Position numbers and translations under genes: made by a program. A stretch of 64,000 nt of DNA. Origin: G963669295 sp963669295. GTDB lineage: Bacteria; Bacteroidota; Bacteroidia; Flavobacteriales_D; CALLUQ01. The stretch lies in assembly GCA_963669295.1 (NCBI GenBank), contig OY769938.1, positions 1,054,001-1,118,000 of the forward strand. The letters run 5' to 3'. Below the pieces are notes generated by a model that worked only from the letters and a program-made list of their open reading frames with translations, was not told the origin of the DNA and made no database searches. Below are positions 42,125 through 50,439 of the stretch, piece by piece; within the stretch, counting starts at the first letter, position 1, and each line of letters starts with the position of its first letter.

Positions 42125-44095
42125 TTAGATTCGAACACCCAATACCAATACATCATCAATTTGTTCTGTATTTTTCTTCCAATCATCAAAAGTTTGGCTA
42201 ATTTGTTTTACCTGCTCTTGCATAGACACTGCGCTAGATTGGGTCAATAACTCCTTGAAAGGTTGGTAGTAGAACTTCTTTCGTTTTTCGCCCCCCTTTT
42301 GGTCTACAAAGCCATCAGAAAATAAATACAATGAGTCGCCTTTTTGTAGTGTCATTTTTTCCTGACAGAATGTTGTTTTAATCAATGGGCTATTGTATCC
42401 AACCGAAATTTTTGCTCCCTTTATTTCCATTAATTTCTTATTGCGAACAATATACAATGGGTTCCTTGCTCCAGAAAACAACAATTCATTGGTTTGCTTA
42501 TTGATCACCACAATGGCCATATCCATGCCATCTTTTACGGTATCCCCTGCCCCGTTTTGTTGCAGTTTACTCACCAGTGCTTCACTCAATGCTTGCAAGA
42601 TTTCAGCGGGATAATCAGCACCTTGCTCTACAATCACTTTCTCCATTAGGTTACTTCCGATAATCGACATAAAGGCACCCGGAACTCCATGCCCGGTGCA
42701 ATCAACAACCGCCAGATATACCAACTCGCCCTTGGTGTAGTACCAAAAGAAATCGCCACTTACTTTATCTTTTGGACGGAAAAACACGAATGAATCAGAA
42801 AATAATTGCTTCAACCCCTCAGTAGCAGGCAAAATAGCAGCTTGAATTCGGGTCGCATAGTCGATGCTTTTCGTGATGTTGCGATTTCTTTTTTCCAATT
42901 CATCTTTCTGGAATTCAATCTTCTCATTTTTCAGTGATAACAAGCGATTAGACCTCCTCTTATTACGATATCCTAAAAACACTACGAAAGCTAATGCAGT
43001 AACCAGTATTATTCCTATTAGCAAACCGTAAAGTTGAATTGTTTTACGCTCTTTTTCAGCTCTTTCTCGTGCCAAATCTGCCTCACGCAATGCCAACTGA
43101 GTGGTCTTTAACTCTATCTCTTTTTCTTTTTCCTTGGTCAGTAATTTTTGCTTTTCATACTCATCTTTCTGTACCCTTAGCTTCAGCTGAGTATTTTGTG
43201 CTTCAACATTAAGCTTTTCGATCTCGCTAAGCGTTTTTACCTGAATATCTTCAATATTTCTAATGTAGCTTTCACGTTCACGCTCGCTCTGTAAAGCAAA
43301 ATCCGTTTTCGAATCTAGTTCATTCTGAATGTTCTCATTAACAATAGCTATTTTTTCCTCAATAAGCTTGATTTGTTGCTGCTTTCCATGCTCCTTTGCT
43401 TTTTTAAGAGCCAATTGTAAAAATGTCAGTGATTTCTCATAGTCACCCCAATTCCCATAAGAAGAACCTATATTATCTAAAGCAACAATTTCCTTATCTG
43501 GATTTCCCAAATGAACGGCATGAGTTCGTGCTTTTTTGTACCACTCGATGGCATTACTATGTTCCTTTAGTTGAGCGAAAAAACCGGCATAATAAAATGC
43601 AATATAAGCCTGACTGGCTTCATCGTTAGATTGCGCATAAGTATTATATGCCCGTTTAAACATTTTTTTCGCTTCCGTCTTTTTGCCTTGTTTTGTGTAA
43701 ATAATAGCAAGGCTTTCTTCTGTACGCCCAATTCCTGTAATGATGTTATTTTGACGATATACCTCCATCAGTTTTTCATACTGCGCGATGGCCTCGTCGT
43801 ATTTACTCATCTTGTTATAGGCATCAGCCATATAACGTATGGCATTGCCTTGTTCAGGAACGTTATTGGTTTGCTCGCTATAGGAAAGAGCCTGTTCAGC
43901 ATACACAAGGGTTTGTGCATTATCAGTGCCTAAGGTAAGCTTAGCCAATTGATTTAAGATCGCAGCTTTCTTTTCGAGTGGCGCTGTTTCAAGCTGCTGC
44001 TTTAATGACGCTACATCATTTTGCGCCCATATCGGAAACGTTATGAATAGGCATAACAAGGCAATTAGCCTGTGCTTTATTAATACAGTCCTCAT
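42125..44095 (-). CDS. TPR sensor with SpoIIE (PP2C) phosphatase output
   Basis: 656 residues from ATG 44095, chosen because MRTVLIKHRLIALLCLFITF gives a signal peptide; the upstream extension is not protein-like. About five TPRs (AIAQYEKLMEVYRQNNI, KKTEAKKMFKRAYNTYAQS, NAIEWYKKARTHAVHLGN, DYEKSLTFLQLALKKAKEHG), a long coiled coil, one membrane span (about 363-383) and a SpoIIE/PP2C domain (about 420-656). Metal ligands are present: VSGDFFWY, DCTGHGVPGAFMS, DGMDMAIV, FSDGFVDQ, DDVLVLGVRI. Same output domain as the propeller sensor at 12171. Likely dephosphorylates a SiaC- or SpoIIAA-type protein; the two SiaC-like proteins 10 kb away are candidates. Confidence 0.9.
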   Translation of the reverse strand: MRTVLIKHRLIALLCLFITFPIWAQNDVASLKQQLETAPLEKKAAILNQLAKLTLGTDNAQTLVYAEQALSYSEQTNNVPEQGNAIRYMADAYNKMSKYDEAIAQYEKLMEVYRQNNIITGIGRTEESLAIIYTKQGKKTEAKKMFKRAYNTYAQSNDEASQAYIAFYYAGFFAQLKEHSNAIEWYKKARTHAVHLGNPDKEIVALDNIGSSYGNWGDYEKSLTFLQLALKKAKEHGKQQQIKLIEEKIAIVNENIQNELDSKTDFALQSERERESYIRNIEDIQVKTLSEIEKLNVEAQNTQLKLRVQKDEYEKQKLLTKEKEKEIELKTTQLALREADLARERAEKERKTIQLYGLLIGIILVTALAFVVFLGYRNKRRSNRLLSLKNEKIEFQKDELEKRNRNITKSIDYATRIQAAILPATEGLKQLFSDSFVFFRPKDKVSGDFFWYYTKGELVYLAVVDCTGHGVPGAFMSIIGSNLMEKVIVEQGADYPAEILQALSEALVSKLQQNGAGDTVKDGMDMAIVVINKQTNELLFSGARNPLYIVRNKKLMEIKGAKISVGYNSPLIKTTFCQEKMTLQKGDSLYLFSDGFVDQKGGEKRKKFYYQPFKELLTQSSAVSMQEQVKQISQTFDDWKKNTEQIDDVLVLGVRI

Positions 44096-44204
44096 TTTGA
44101 GACAAATACGTGAGACCAACAGTAACTGAACAAAGTCATTGCTTTGTACGCCATATAATATAGTAAAATTTACACAAAAATCTACGGAAAAACCCAACTT
44201 AACA

Positions 44205-44222
44205 ATCACCCGAAGGGAGGAT
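44205..44222 (-). promoter_or_regulatory. ATCACCCG-like motif upstream of TPR-PP2C gene
   Basis: ATCACCCGAAGGGAGGAT, imperfect dyad, 109 bp upstream of the PP2C start. The rest of 44096-44463 shows nothing recognisable. Confidence 0.4.
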
Positions 44223-44463
44223 GTTCTTTTAACTTTGAACTATTAGAAAACCTCTTTACCCCATCAATTCGCTTTATCAAGTATGAGTTTGTTACAAACA
44301 AAATTTCAATCACAGCCGATGAGATAAACCTATATCGTGGCATTAATAATTCATTACTTCCTAAACAGCCCACACCCCTTCCCTTACAACAACTGATACA
44401 GATCATACTTTGCTATTGCACAAGCCCTTAATTTAACCGCTATATTCAAACGAATAGAACGGC

Positions 44464-44814
44464 ATGGACATTCCTTCACTGGCAGTAAAAAACCGACTTT
44501 GGTTGGTAGGGCAGCACGGCACCTTTCTTGGAGAAGGGCGCATTGCGCTGCTTCAATCCATTGAAGAACATGGCTCTATCGCAAAGGCAGCGCGCTCCAT
44601 GAACATGTCGTACCTCAAAGCATGGAAACTCATTAACTCCATGAATGCCTCCTCCAGCCAACCATTGGTAATACGATCTTCAGGAGGAAAGGGCGGTGGA
44701 GGTACCATTCTTACGGAAGAAGGTAAAAAAGCCATTGCTCTTTATCGAGAATTGAACAAAAAATGCCAACAATTCCTCACCAAAGAATTGCAACAACTCA
44801 TCACAAAATATTGA
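44464..44814 (+). CDS. ModE-like winged-HTH regulator lacking molybdate-binding domain
   Basis: 116 residues. LysR/ModE-type winged helix: RIALLQSIEEHGSIAKAARS, MSYLKAWKLINSMN, RSSGGKGGGGTILTEEGKKA. Classical ModE adds TOBE/MOP domains that bind molybdate; this protein ends after the HTH, as in several Bacteroidota. First gene of an operon with moaCB 10 bp downstream, fitting control of molybdenum cofactor synthesis for nitrate reductase. Confidence 0.85.
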   Translation: MDIPSLAVKNRLWLVGQHGTFLGEGRIALLQSIEEHGSIAKAARSMNMSYLKAWKLINSMNASSSQPLVIRSSGGKGGGGTILTEEGKKAIALYRELNKKCQQFLTKELQQLITKY

Positions 44815-44823
44815 AAATAGCCA

Positions 44824-45729
44824 ATGATTGATATTACACATAAAATTACCACCTTACGAACTGCTGTAGCTGAAGCGGTGGTAACCGTGAGCACACCTGA
44901 TACCATTGATGCTATTATCAATAAACAAGTAGCCAAAGGCGATGTTTTTGAAATGGCAAAAGCAGCTGGATTACTTGGAGTAAAAAAAACAGCCGACCTC
45001 ATCCCCGATTGCCACCCTATGCCCATCGAATACACGGGAATAAATTATACCATAAATGGCCTGGAAATACATATTACAGCCACTGTGAAAACCATCTACA
45101 AAACAGGTGTTGAAGTAGAAGCCATGCATGCTGTTTCGGTAGTAGCATTAACCATGTACGACATGCTTAAGCCTATTGATAAAGGCATTGAAATAAGCAG
45201 TATAAAACTAGCAGAAAAGAAAGGAGGCAAAACAGATTTCGGGCGACTCAAAAAAGGCTTAACAGCAAGTGTGATTGTTTGCTCCGACACCATCTCAGCA
45301 GGAAAAAAGGAAGACAAAGCAGGGAAAGCCATCATCGAAAAACTAAAAGCCTGCCGCGTTGAAGTGCTACATTACGACATTATTCCCGACGAACATGAGG
45401 CCATACAAGAAAAGGCAAAACATTACGCTCAACAACAAATTAACCTCATCATTTATACAGGTGGTACCGGGTTATCGGTGCGCGATATTACCCCTGAAGC
45501 CATTGCCCCATTACTCGATCGTGAAATTCCAGGCATTATGGAAGCTGCCCGCAACTACGGCCAGAATCGCACCCCCTATTCCATGCTTTCTAGAGGAGTA
45601 GCAGGAGTCATCAATAAGTCACTCTTGCTTACCCTACCCGGCTCAACCAATGGAGCACGCGAAACAATGGATGCATTGTTTCCCTCCCTACTCCACCTCT
45701 TCCGCATTTTTAAAGGTAAAGTGAAATAA
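44824..45729 (+). CDS. moaCB: MoaC-MoaB fusion, molybdenum cofactor biosynthesis
   Basis: 301 residues. MoaC half (1-140): GDVFEMAKAAGLLGVKKTAD, IPDCHPMPIEYTGI, GVEVEAMHAVSVVALTMYDM; it converts the MoaA product to cyclic pyranopterin monophosphate. MoaB half (about 147-301): IVCSDTISAGKKEDKAG, IIYTGGTGLSVRDITPEA, LPGSTNGARETMD; it adenylylates molybdopterin. The two steps are not consecutive, so the fusion links early and late reactions. Stop codon overlaps the next ATG by 1 bp. Confidence 0.93.
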   Translation: MIDITHKITTLRTAVAEAVVTVSTPDTIDAIINKQVAKGDVFEMAKAAGLLGVKKTADLIPDCHPMPIEYTGINYTINGLEIHITATVKTIYKTGVEVEAMHAVSVVALTMYDMLKPIDKGIEISSIKLAEKKGGKTDFGRLKKGLTASVIVCSDTISAGKKEDKAGKAIIEKLKACRVEVLHYDIIPDEHEAIQEKAKHYAQQQINLIIYTGGTGLSVRDITPEAIAPLLDREIPGIMEAARNYGQNRTPYSMLSRGVAGVINKSLLLTLPGSTNGARETMDALFPSLLHLFRIFKGKVK

Positions 45730-46124
45730 TGTTTCGATTCAGGTACAATAGCTATCACAAAATCATCACTGGATTACTCGTCATCAGTTGGGCAGTTTAT
45801 CATTTTGCGGGCGACAATCAAAAAAACAAACAATACGACAACGGGCAAGTGAAAAAGGTTGGTGGCCAAAACAATGGCAAGAATCATGGCAAATGGACAT
45901 GGTATTACAACAATGGTCAAAAGAAAATGGAAGGCACATTCCAAAATGGCAAACGAGTAGGCACCTGGATTACCTGGGGCATTAATGGCAATAAGCTTAC
46001 AGAAGGCCAGTATGAAAACGACCAACTCAATGGCGAGTTTATTCGATGGAATGCACAAGGCACCATGGAAGAACGGTTGGTATACAGAAACGATGTCCTG
46101 CTACAAAGCCTGCCCCTGGAATAA
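45729..46124 (+). CDS. MORN-repeat membrane-anchored protein (YwqK-like)
   Basis: 131 residues. N-terminal membrane helix (about 13-27, ITGLLVISWAVYHF), then three MORN-type repeats (NGKNHGKWTWYYNNGQKKME, FQNGKRVGTWITWGINGNK, YENDQLNGEFIRWNAQGTME). Database naming as toxin-antitoxin YwqK antitoxin is not supported by a partner here. Translationally coupled to moaCB by a 1-bp overlap, though no link with cofactor synthesis is known. Confidence 0.8.
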   Translation: MFRFRYNSYHKIITGLLVISWAVYHFAGDNQKNKQYDNGQVKKVGGQNNGKNHGKWTWYYNNGQKKMEGTFQNGKRVGTWITWGINGNKLTEGQYENDQLNGEFIRWNAQGTMEERLVYRNDVLLQSLPLE

Positions 46125-46129
46125 CATTA

Positions 46130-46738
46130 CTATACCACGAGCGCGTTCTTACAACGTTTCTCCCATTGTAAAATCGCCTCATGCAAAGAAGCCATCACCG
46201 ACCTTCCTTTGTCCTCTATATACCACAACTGAATGTGTTTTTTTAAATCGGTAACATAAGGATCGGCTTTCAACTGATCGACGTAATCTTGCAGCGCCAA
46301 TGGCCGTGGACCCCAGCTTCCTATTTCTTCAAACGCTTCATTGGCACATATTAGCTTTGGAACAGCACGATTGCCATTGGTTAAATAGGCATCCATAAGG
46401 TCGGAATGCTCATCCCTCAACAATATGCGTAAAGTGATGTTGCTGTTCAACGCTGCCAACTGTGCAATAACAGGCAGAGCATTAGCAGAATCGCTACACC
46501 AGGGCTCCGAAATCACGATCCAATTGTAAGACCCCAAACGGCCTATTGTGTTTGAAAGTGCTTCAGGAATAACCGTTGTTTTTAAGATCCTTTTGGTACT
46601 TAAAAAATTCAACTTGGTTTGAGTCACCAATGCTTCTGATTGATTTTCTCCGGTAGTTTTTTTCGCTTGTACTAATTTCTCGAAAAGCTCGAAATAAGCT
46701 GCAAACGACATTCCTTGTTGACTTGCTTGTGCTAACAT
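46130..46738 (-). CDS. Thioredoxin-fold protein with single-Cys motif
   Basis: 202 residues, cytosolic. Thioredoxin-like core (about 73-160): YNWIVISEPWCSDSANALPV, then the cis-Pro segment NRAVPKLICANEAFEEIGSWGP. The active-site position reads WCSDS, not CxxC, so disulfide oxidoreductase activity in the usual sense is unlikely. This WCxDx type is a common Bacteroidota/Firmicutes family. Convergent with the MORN gene (5 bp apart); no operon partner. Confidence 0.82.
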   Translation of the reverse strand: MLAQASQQGMSFAAYFELFEKLVQAKKTTGENQSEALVTQTKLNFLSTKRILKTTVIPEALSNTIGRLGSYNWIVISEPWCSDSANALPVIAQLAALNSNITLRILLRDEHSDLMDAYLTNGNRAVPKLICANEAFEEIGSWGPRPLALQDYVDQLKADPYVTDLKKHIQLWYIEDKGRSVMASLHEAILQWEKRCKNALVV

Positions 46739-46836
46739 TATGCTTTGTTTGAAGCAAAGCTAGGAAGGGCAACATTGACAAAGTATGACGGGCATCACGT
46801 AAACACATGAATCATATCGGGATTCCCAATTTTGAA

Positions 46837-47298
46837 CTAAACCGGTAATTCAAACTTTGTTTCCCATCGTTCTTTCGTGCCTTTTCGTTCCAGTTTCATG
46901 TTTAAAAACAAATGATCGTCTACCTTTTCCATCGCACGATCTACTACGTTACTGGTTTTACCATTACCTTCGTTGTCGTTGATTTCATCGCCAATTCTTG
47001 GTAAAAAGGGGTAATTGATCGTAATCTTTTCATCTTCTGTTAGCACCAGAGCCAAGGCCTCCTCAAAAATAATCTCCTCAAACTTTTCGCCAATCATGGT
47101 ATCATTCACCTCCTCTTCCGCTTTACTATTTAAGCCTGAAGCCCATTTGAAGAATCGCTGTACTGATTTCATTTTTAACTCCGGTCGTATATACTCGGGA
47201 AAGGGAGAGCGGATATGTTCCTTTCCGTTAAACCAGAAATCAAAGGTTTGCTCTACCAGTTCACTGCTCTCTACTGTAGTAGGATCTAATTCTTTCAT
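46837..47298 (-). CDS. Uncharacterised acidic protein coupled to Ric
   Basis: 153 residues, charged and cytosolic, with no signal peptide. No family recognised. The body alternates helices (SKAEEEVNDTMIGEKFEEI) and strands (KITINYPFLPRIGDEI, FLNMKLERKGTKERW). It overlaps the ric stop codon by 4 bp (ATGA), so the two are co-translated, suggesting a role in Fe-S repair or NO stress (inference). Confidence 0.7.
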   Translation of the reverse strand: MKELDPTTVESSELVEQTFDFWFNGKEHIRSPFPEYIRPELKMKSVQRFFKWASGLNSKAEEEVNDTMIGEKFEEIIFEEALALVLTEDEKITINYPFLPRIGDEINDNEGNGKTSNVVDRAMEKVDDHLFLNMKLERKGTKERWETKFELPV

Positions 47299-48011
47299 AA
47301 TTGTAACTGCTTCTCTAACGCAATGGCTTTGGGAAACAAAATATTGTTTTCCAAATGAATGTGCTTGTGTAAATCTTGCTCGAATTCTTCCAGTAACTTA
47401 AAAGCTACCATATAGGTATTGCATGCATGTGGCGGTGGCGTAAAATTGTTACTCAATTCCCTCATCGCTTTCATGTTATCGCCTGCATTATCATGCTCAT
47501 GTTCCATCATTCGTATGGGATTTTCAATGGTTCCAAATGGTGGTGGTGCCATGGGCAATTCTTTTTCCTTGCAATTAGACATCTCCTTAATATAGGGGAA
47601 TAAAATCATCTCTTCCTTTTGCATATGGCTGGTAAGCTCTGCTGCTAATAGCTCAAAATTCTTCAAAATGTCAGTAAGCTCCAGGTTATGATGGCCATGC
47701 ACCTTCTCTACCTTCGTCAAATACTGACTCAAATCACCAATAGCCCTGCGGGTATATTGATGGTGAGTCTCCATAATGTAGTCCGTTAACCGCCCCAGCG
47801 ACCAGGCATTAAAATCATTTTCTAAAGGAGCCTCCTGCTGTATCGCCCTTAAGTCGGCCCATACTTGTGTTTCATCAATTCCTTTTGCATTACATACTGC
47901 GGTAAGGGTTTTCCCACCACCACAACAAAAGTCAATGCCGTATTTTCTAAAAACAGTAGCACTTCTATAATCTGAAGCTACCATTTCGCCAATCTGTTTT
48001 GTACTGTCCAT
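47295..48011 (-). CDS. ric: Iron-sulfur cluster repair di-iron protein
   Basis: 238 residues. ScdA/YtfE/Ric layout: N-terminal DUF542 domain (GEMVASDYRSATVFRKYGID, FCCGGGKTLTAVC) and a hemerythrin-like four-helix bundle with metal ligands HHQYTR, HGHHNLEL, HMQKEEMILFPYI, MEHEHDNAGD and HKHIHLENNILFPK. It restores Fe-S clusters damaged by nitric oxide or peroxide, which arise during nitrate respiration. Divergent from narK; the FNR-like site 48061-48074 is 50 bp upstream and probably serves both genes. Confidence 0.93.
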   Translation of the reverse strand: MDSTKQIGEMVASDYRSATVFRKYGIDFCCGGGKTLTAVCNAKGIDETQVWADLRAIQQEAPLENDFNAWSLGRLTDYIMETHHQYTRRAIGDLSQYLTKVEKVHGHHNLELTDILKNFELLAAELTSHMQKEEMILFPYIKEMSNCKEKELPMAPPPFGTIENPIRMMEHEHDNAGDNMKAMRELSNNFTPPPHACNTYMVAFKLLEEFEQDLHKHIHLENNILFPKAIALEKQLQL

Positions 48012-48060
48012 GTCCTTATAATTTATTACTCAAAAGTACTGGAAGCCCACAGGGTTGAAA

Positions 48061-48074
48061 ATGATACAAATCAT
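48061..48074. promoter_or_regulatory. FNR-like site between ric and narK
   Basis: ATGATACAAATCAT, TGAT-N4-ATCA palindrome, 49 bp from the ric start and 71 bp from the narK start. Confidence 0.7.
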
Positions 48075-48145
48075 AATTACAGGCCTTATTCATCAATTTT
48101 TCACATGATATTCTACAAATATGAGCCAACTCATTTTTTGGTCAT

Positions 48146-49711
48146 ATGCCTTTTAAGAAGTTTGACCCAACAACATTAAAAACTGCCTCTATGGACGACA
48201 AGTTCAAGTTATTTGACTTCTCCCAGGAACGGGTTCGAGTATTGCACTATACCTGGATCGCCTTCTTCCTAACTTTCTTTGTATGGTTCAATATGGCTCC
48301 ACTAAAAACCGCAATGGTGGATTCCTTCGACTTTTTGAATTCAAAGAACTTTAAATCATTACTCCTTTGTAACGTTGCCCTTACCATTCCTGCCCGCATC
48401 ATTGTAGGTGCACTCATCGACAGGTATGGCCCAAGAGTGGTGTTTTCGGGCTTAATGGTAGTTACTGTGATTCCAGGGTTAATGTTTGCCTTTGGTACTT
48501 CCTTTATGCAATTAGTGATTTCAAGGTTGCTACTCAGCTCTATCGGAGCAGGGTTTGTGATCGGGATTAAAATGACCGCCAACTGGTTTCCGGCAAAACA
48601 TATTGGCCGAGCCGAAGGGTTTTATGCTGGTTGGGGAAATTTTGGTTCTGCTGCTGCTGCAGGGTTAATCCCATTCATTGGCCTTACCATCATTCAGGGA
48701 GAAATGGGGTGGAGATGGGCCATGGCCATCAGTAGCATTCTTACCTGTATATATGGTGTTTTTTATTACTTCAAAGTAAGAAATTACCCTACTGGAAAAG
48801 AGCCACAAACCACTGCTAAAAAAACTGGAGTAATGCCAGTATCCTCCTACAGCGACATGGCTCAATACATTTTTTGGACCCTGCCATTATATGGAGCATT
48901 GGGGTTATTATCGTGGAACCTTCAAAAACAAGTTATCCATGGTGAAAACATGTTCAGTGAAACTTCCATGTATATGATTTGGGTAGGACTCGCACTGTTC
49001 TTCCTCTTCCAGGTGGTGAGAATTCTGCAATTCAACTTACCGCGATTAAAAGCAGGTGTACCAGAAAAAGAAAAGTACCCTTACAGCAGTGTAGGTGCAT
49101 TAAACACCACCTATTTTGCCAACTTCGGTGCGGAGTTAGCAGTAGTATCAATGCTTCCCTTTTTCTTTGAAGGTACCTTTAAAATATCTCCTCAAATGGC
49201 AGGACTCGTTGCTGGCTCTTTCGCAGTCATCAACCTGGTAGCAAGGCCTCTGGGTGGTTATTTATCCGACAAGATGGGCAGCAGAAAAAAAACAATGTTG
49301 TTCTACATGGTAGGCATTTCGGTAGGGTTCCTTCTCATGGGGTTCATTAGTAGATATACAGGCCAGGTTGGTGCCGATGGTGATCCGATTTTAGCGCCCA
49401 TGTTTGAAGGAAACTGGTGGTTGGTGATCTCCATTGTTATCACCATGTTTGCTTCCATGTTTGTACAAGGAGCCGAAGGAGCAACTTTTGCCATGATCCC
49501 TTCCATAAAAAAAGAGATGACCGGCCGAATCGCTGGTATGGCAGGAGCTTATGGCAACGTTGGTGCTGTTACCTACCTCTTCATCTTAAGCATGGTAGAT
49601 GCCAAAACGTTTTTCTTCATCCTTGCCGGAGGTGCCGCAATAAGTTTTATATATTGTTCTATTGCTTTAAAAGAACCCGAAGGATCATTTGGAGAAGTAG
49701 AAGCACATTAG
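48146..49711 (+). CDS. narK: NarK-type nitrate/nitrite transporter (MFS), divergent type
   Basis: 521 residues, about 12 membrane helices with a cytoplasmic N-terminal tail of about 30. NNP-family marks: FVWFNMAPLK in helix 1, RIIVGALIDRYGPR, and the first nitrate signature as FYAGWGNFGSAAAAG; the second appears as MAGAYGNVGAVTYLF. It lacks the canonical FFFPKKxQG region seen in the second copy. Moves nitrate in and/or nitrite out; the direction cannot be decided from sequence. First gene of a rightward block including DoxX, a second NarK and a porin. Confidence 0.9.
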   Translation: MPFKKFDPTTLKTASMDDKFKLFDFSQERVRVLHYTWIAFFLTFFVWFNMAPLKTAMVDSFDFLNSKNFKSLLLCNVALTIPARIIVGALIDRYGPRVVFSGLMVVTVIPGLMFAFGTSFMQLVISRLLLSSIGAGFVIGIKMTANWFPAKHIGRAEGFYAGWGNFGSAAAAGLIPFIGLTIIQGEMGWRWAMAISSILTCIYGVFYYFKVRNYPTGKEPQTTAKKTGVMPVSSYSDMAQYIFWTLPLYGALGLLSWNLQKQVIHGENMFSETSMYMIWVGLALFFLFQVVRILQFNLPRLKAGVPEKEKYPYSSVGALNTTYFANFGAELAVVSMLPFFFEGTFKISPQMAGLVAGSFAVINLVARPLGGYLSDKMGSRKKTMLFYMVGISVGFLLMGFISRYTGQVGADGDPILAPMFEGNWWLVISIVITMFASMFVQGAEGATFAMIPSIKKEMTGRIAGMAGAYGNVGAVTYLFILSMVDAKTFFFILAGGAAISFIYCSIALKEPEGSFGEVEAH

Positions 49712-49755
49712 TCAATTGCTTTTGACCCATAGTATTAACTATAAAGAATTTAAAT

Positions 49756-50133
49756 ATGGAATTTGAATATGTCTTAATAGCGGTACAATTGATCCTGGGG
49801 TTAAACTTTTTGTTCACCGGGTTCATGAAACTAACCGCTCCTATGGAAAAACTGATCTCCCTCATTGGGTGGCCGGAAGACTACAACATGAAAATCGTTA
49901 AGTTCTTCGGTGTATGTGAAATATTGGGTGCCCTGGGCGTTACCTTACCTATACTAATTGAAGGCACCAACTTCGTTGTTCCACTGGCAGCTACCGGGCT
50001 TGGGTTCATTATGGCCGGATCGATGGTGGTACACATTCGAAGGGAAGACTTAAAAAAGATGGCCATGGGGCTATTCTTTTTCTTCCTTGCAGTAATTGCC
50101 GGATTTGGGCGACTGATTGAATTGTCGTTTTAA
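49756..50133 (+). CDS. DoxX-like small membrane protein
   Basis: 125 residues, four membrane helices: LIAVQLILGLNFLFTGFMK, FFGVCEILGALGVTLPIL, VVPLAATGLGFIMAGSMVVH, MAMGLFFFFLAVIAGFGRL. The FTGFMKL and GVCEILGALG segments are typical of the DoxX/DUF4267-like group. Role undefined. It follows narK by 44 bp and precedes a hairpin terminator, so it is probably co-transcribed with it. Confidence 0.82.
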   Translation: MEFEYVLIAVQLILGLNFLFTGFMKLTAPMEKLISLIGWPEDYNMKIVKFFGVCEILGALGVTLPILIEGTNFVVPLAATGLGFIMAGSMVVHIRREDLKKMAMGLFFFFLAVIAGFGRLIELSF

Positions 50134-50168
50134 CCAATAACAATACACCCTCTTAGCACTTACTTTTC

Positions 50169-50205
50169 AAAAGCTCCCCTTGTTCCTATCTTTCAAGGAG
50201 GTTTT
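50169..50205 (+). terminator. Terminator after DoxX gene
   Basis: AAAAGCTCCCCTTG with CAAGGAGGTTTT, stem with a mismatch and an 11-bp loop. It separates the narK-DoxX unit from the second narK unit. The rest of 50134-50439 holds only the FNR-like site. Confidence 0.65.
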
Positions 50206-50348
50206 ATGTGTTAGCTCATGTTTTAGCAAACACCTTGCTATTCTAGCATAATCCAGGTGGTCGCAATCAAACACACCAACGCCAGTAATTAGCTGCAAAC
50301 ACACCTATTTCACCTTTTCAGCCCTTACTTTTTAACACAATGATAAAT

Positions 50349-50362
50349 GTGATAAAAGTCAC
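50349..50362. promoter_or_regulatory. FNR-like site before second narK
   Basis: GTGATAAAAGTCAC, TGAT-N4-GTCA; 77 bp before the ATG at 50440. This placement argues against the earlier in-frame start at 50368. Confidence 0.65.
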
Positions 50363-50439
50363 AGTTATTGCTATTCTGGCTCATAGAGTTTCGAAACCGG
50401 GGATGGTACATTTCGATTCAGAAACTGAACACTGATGTT

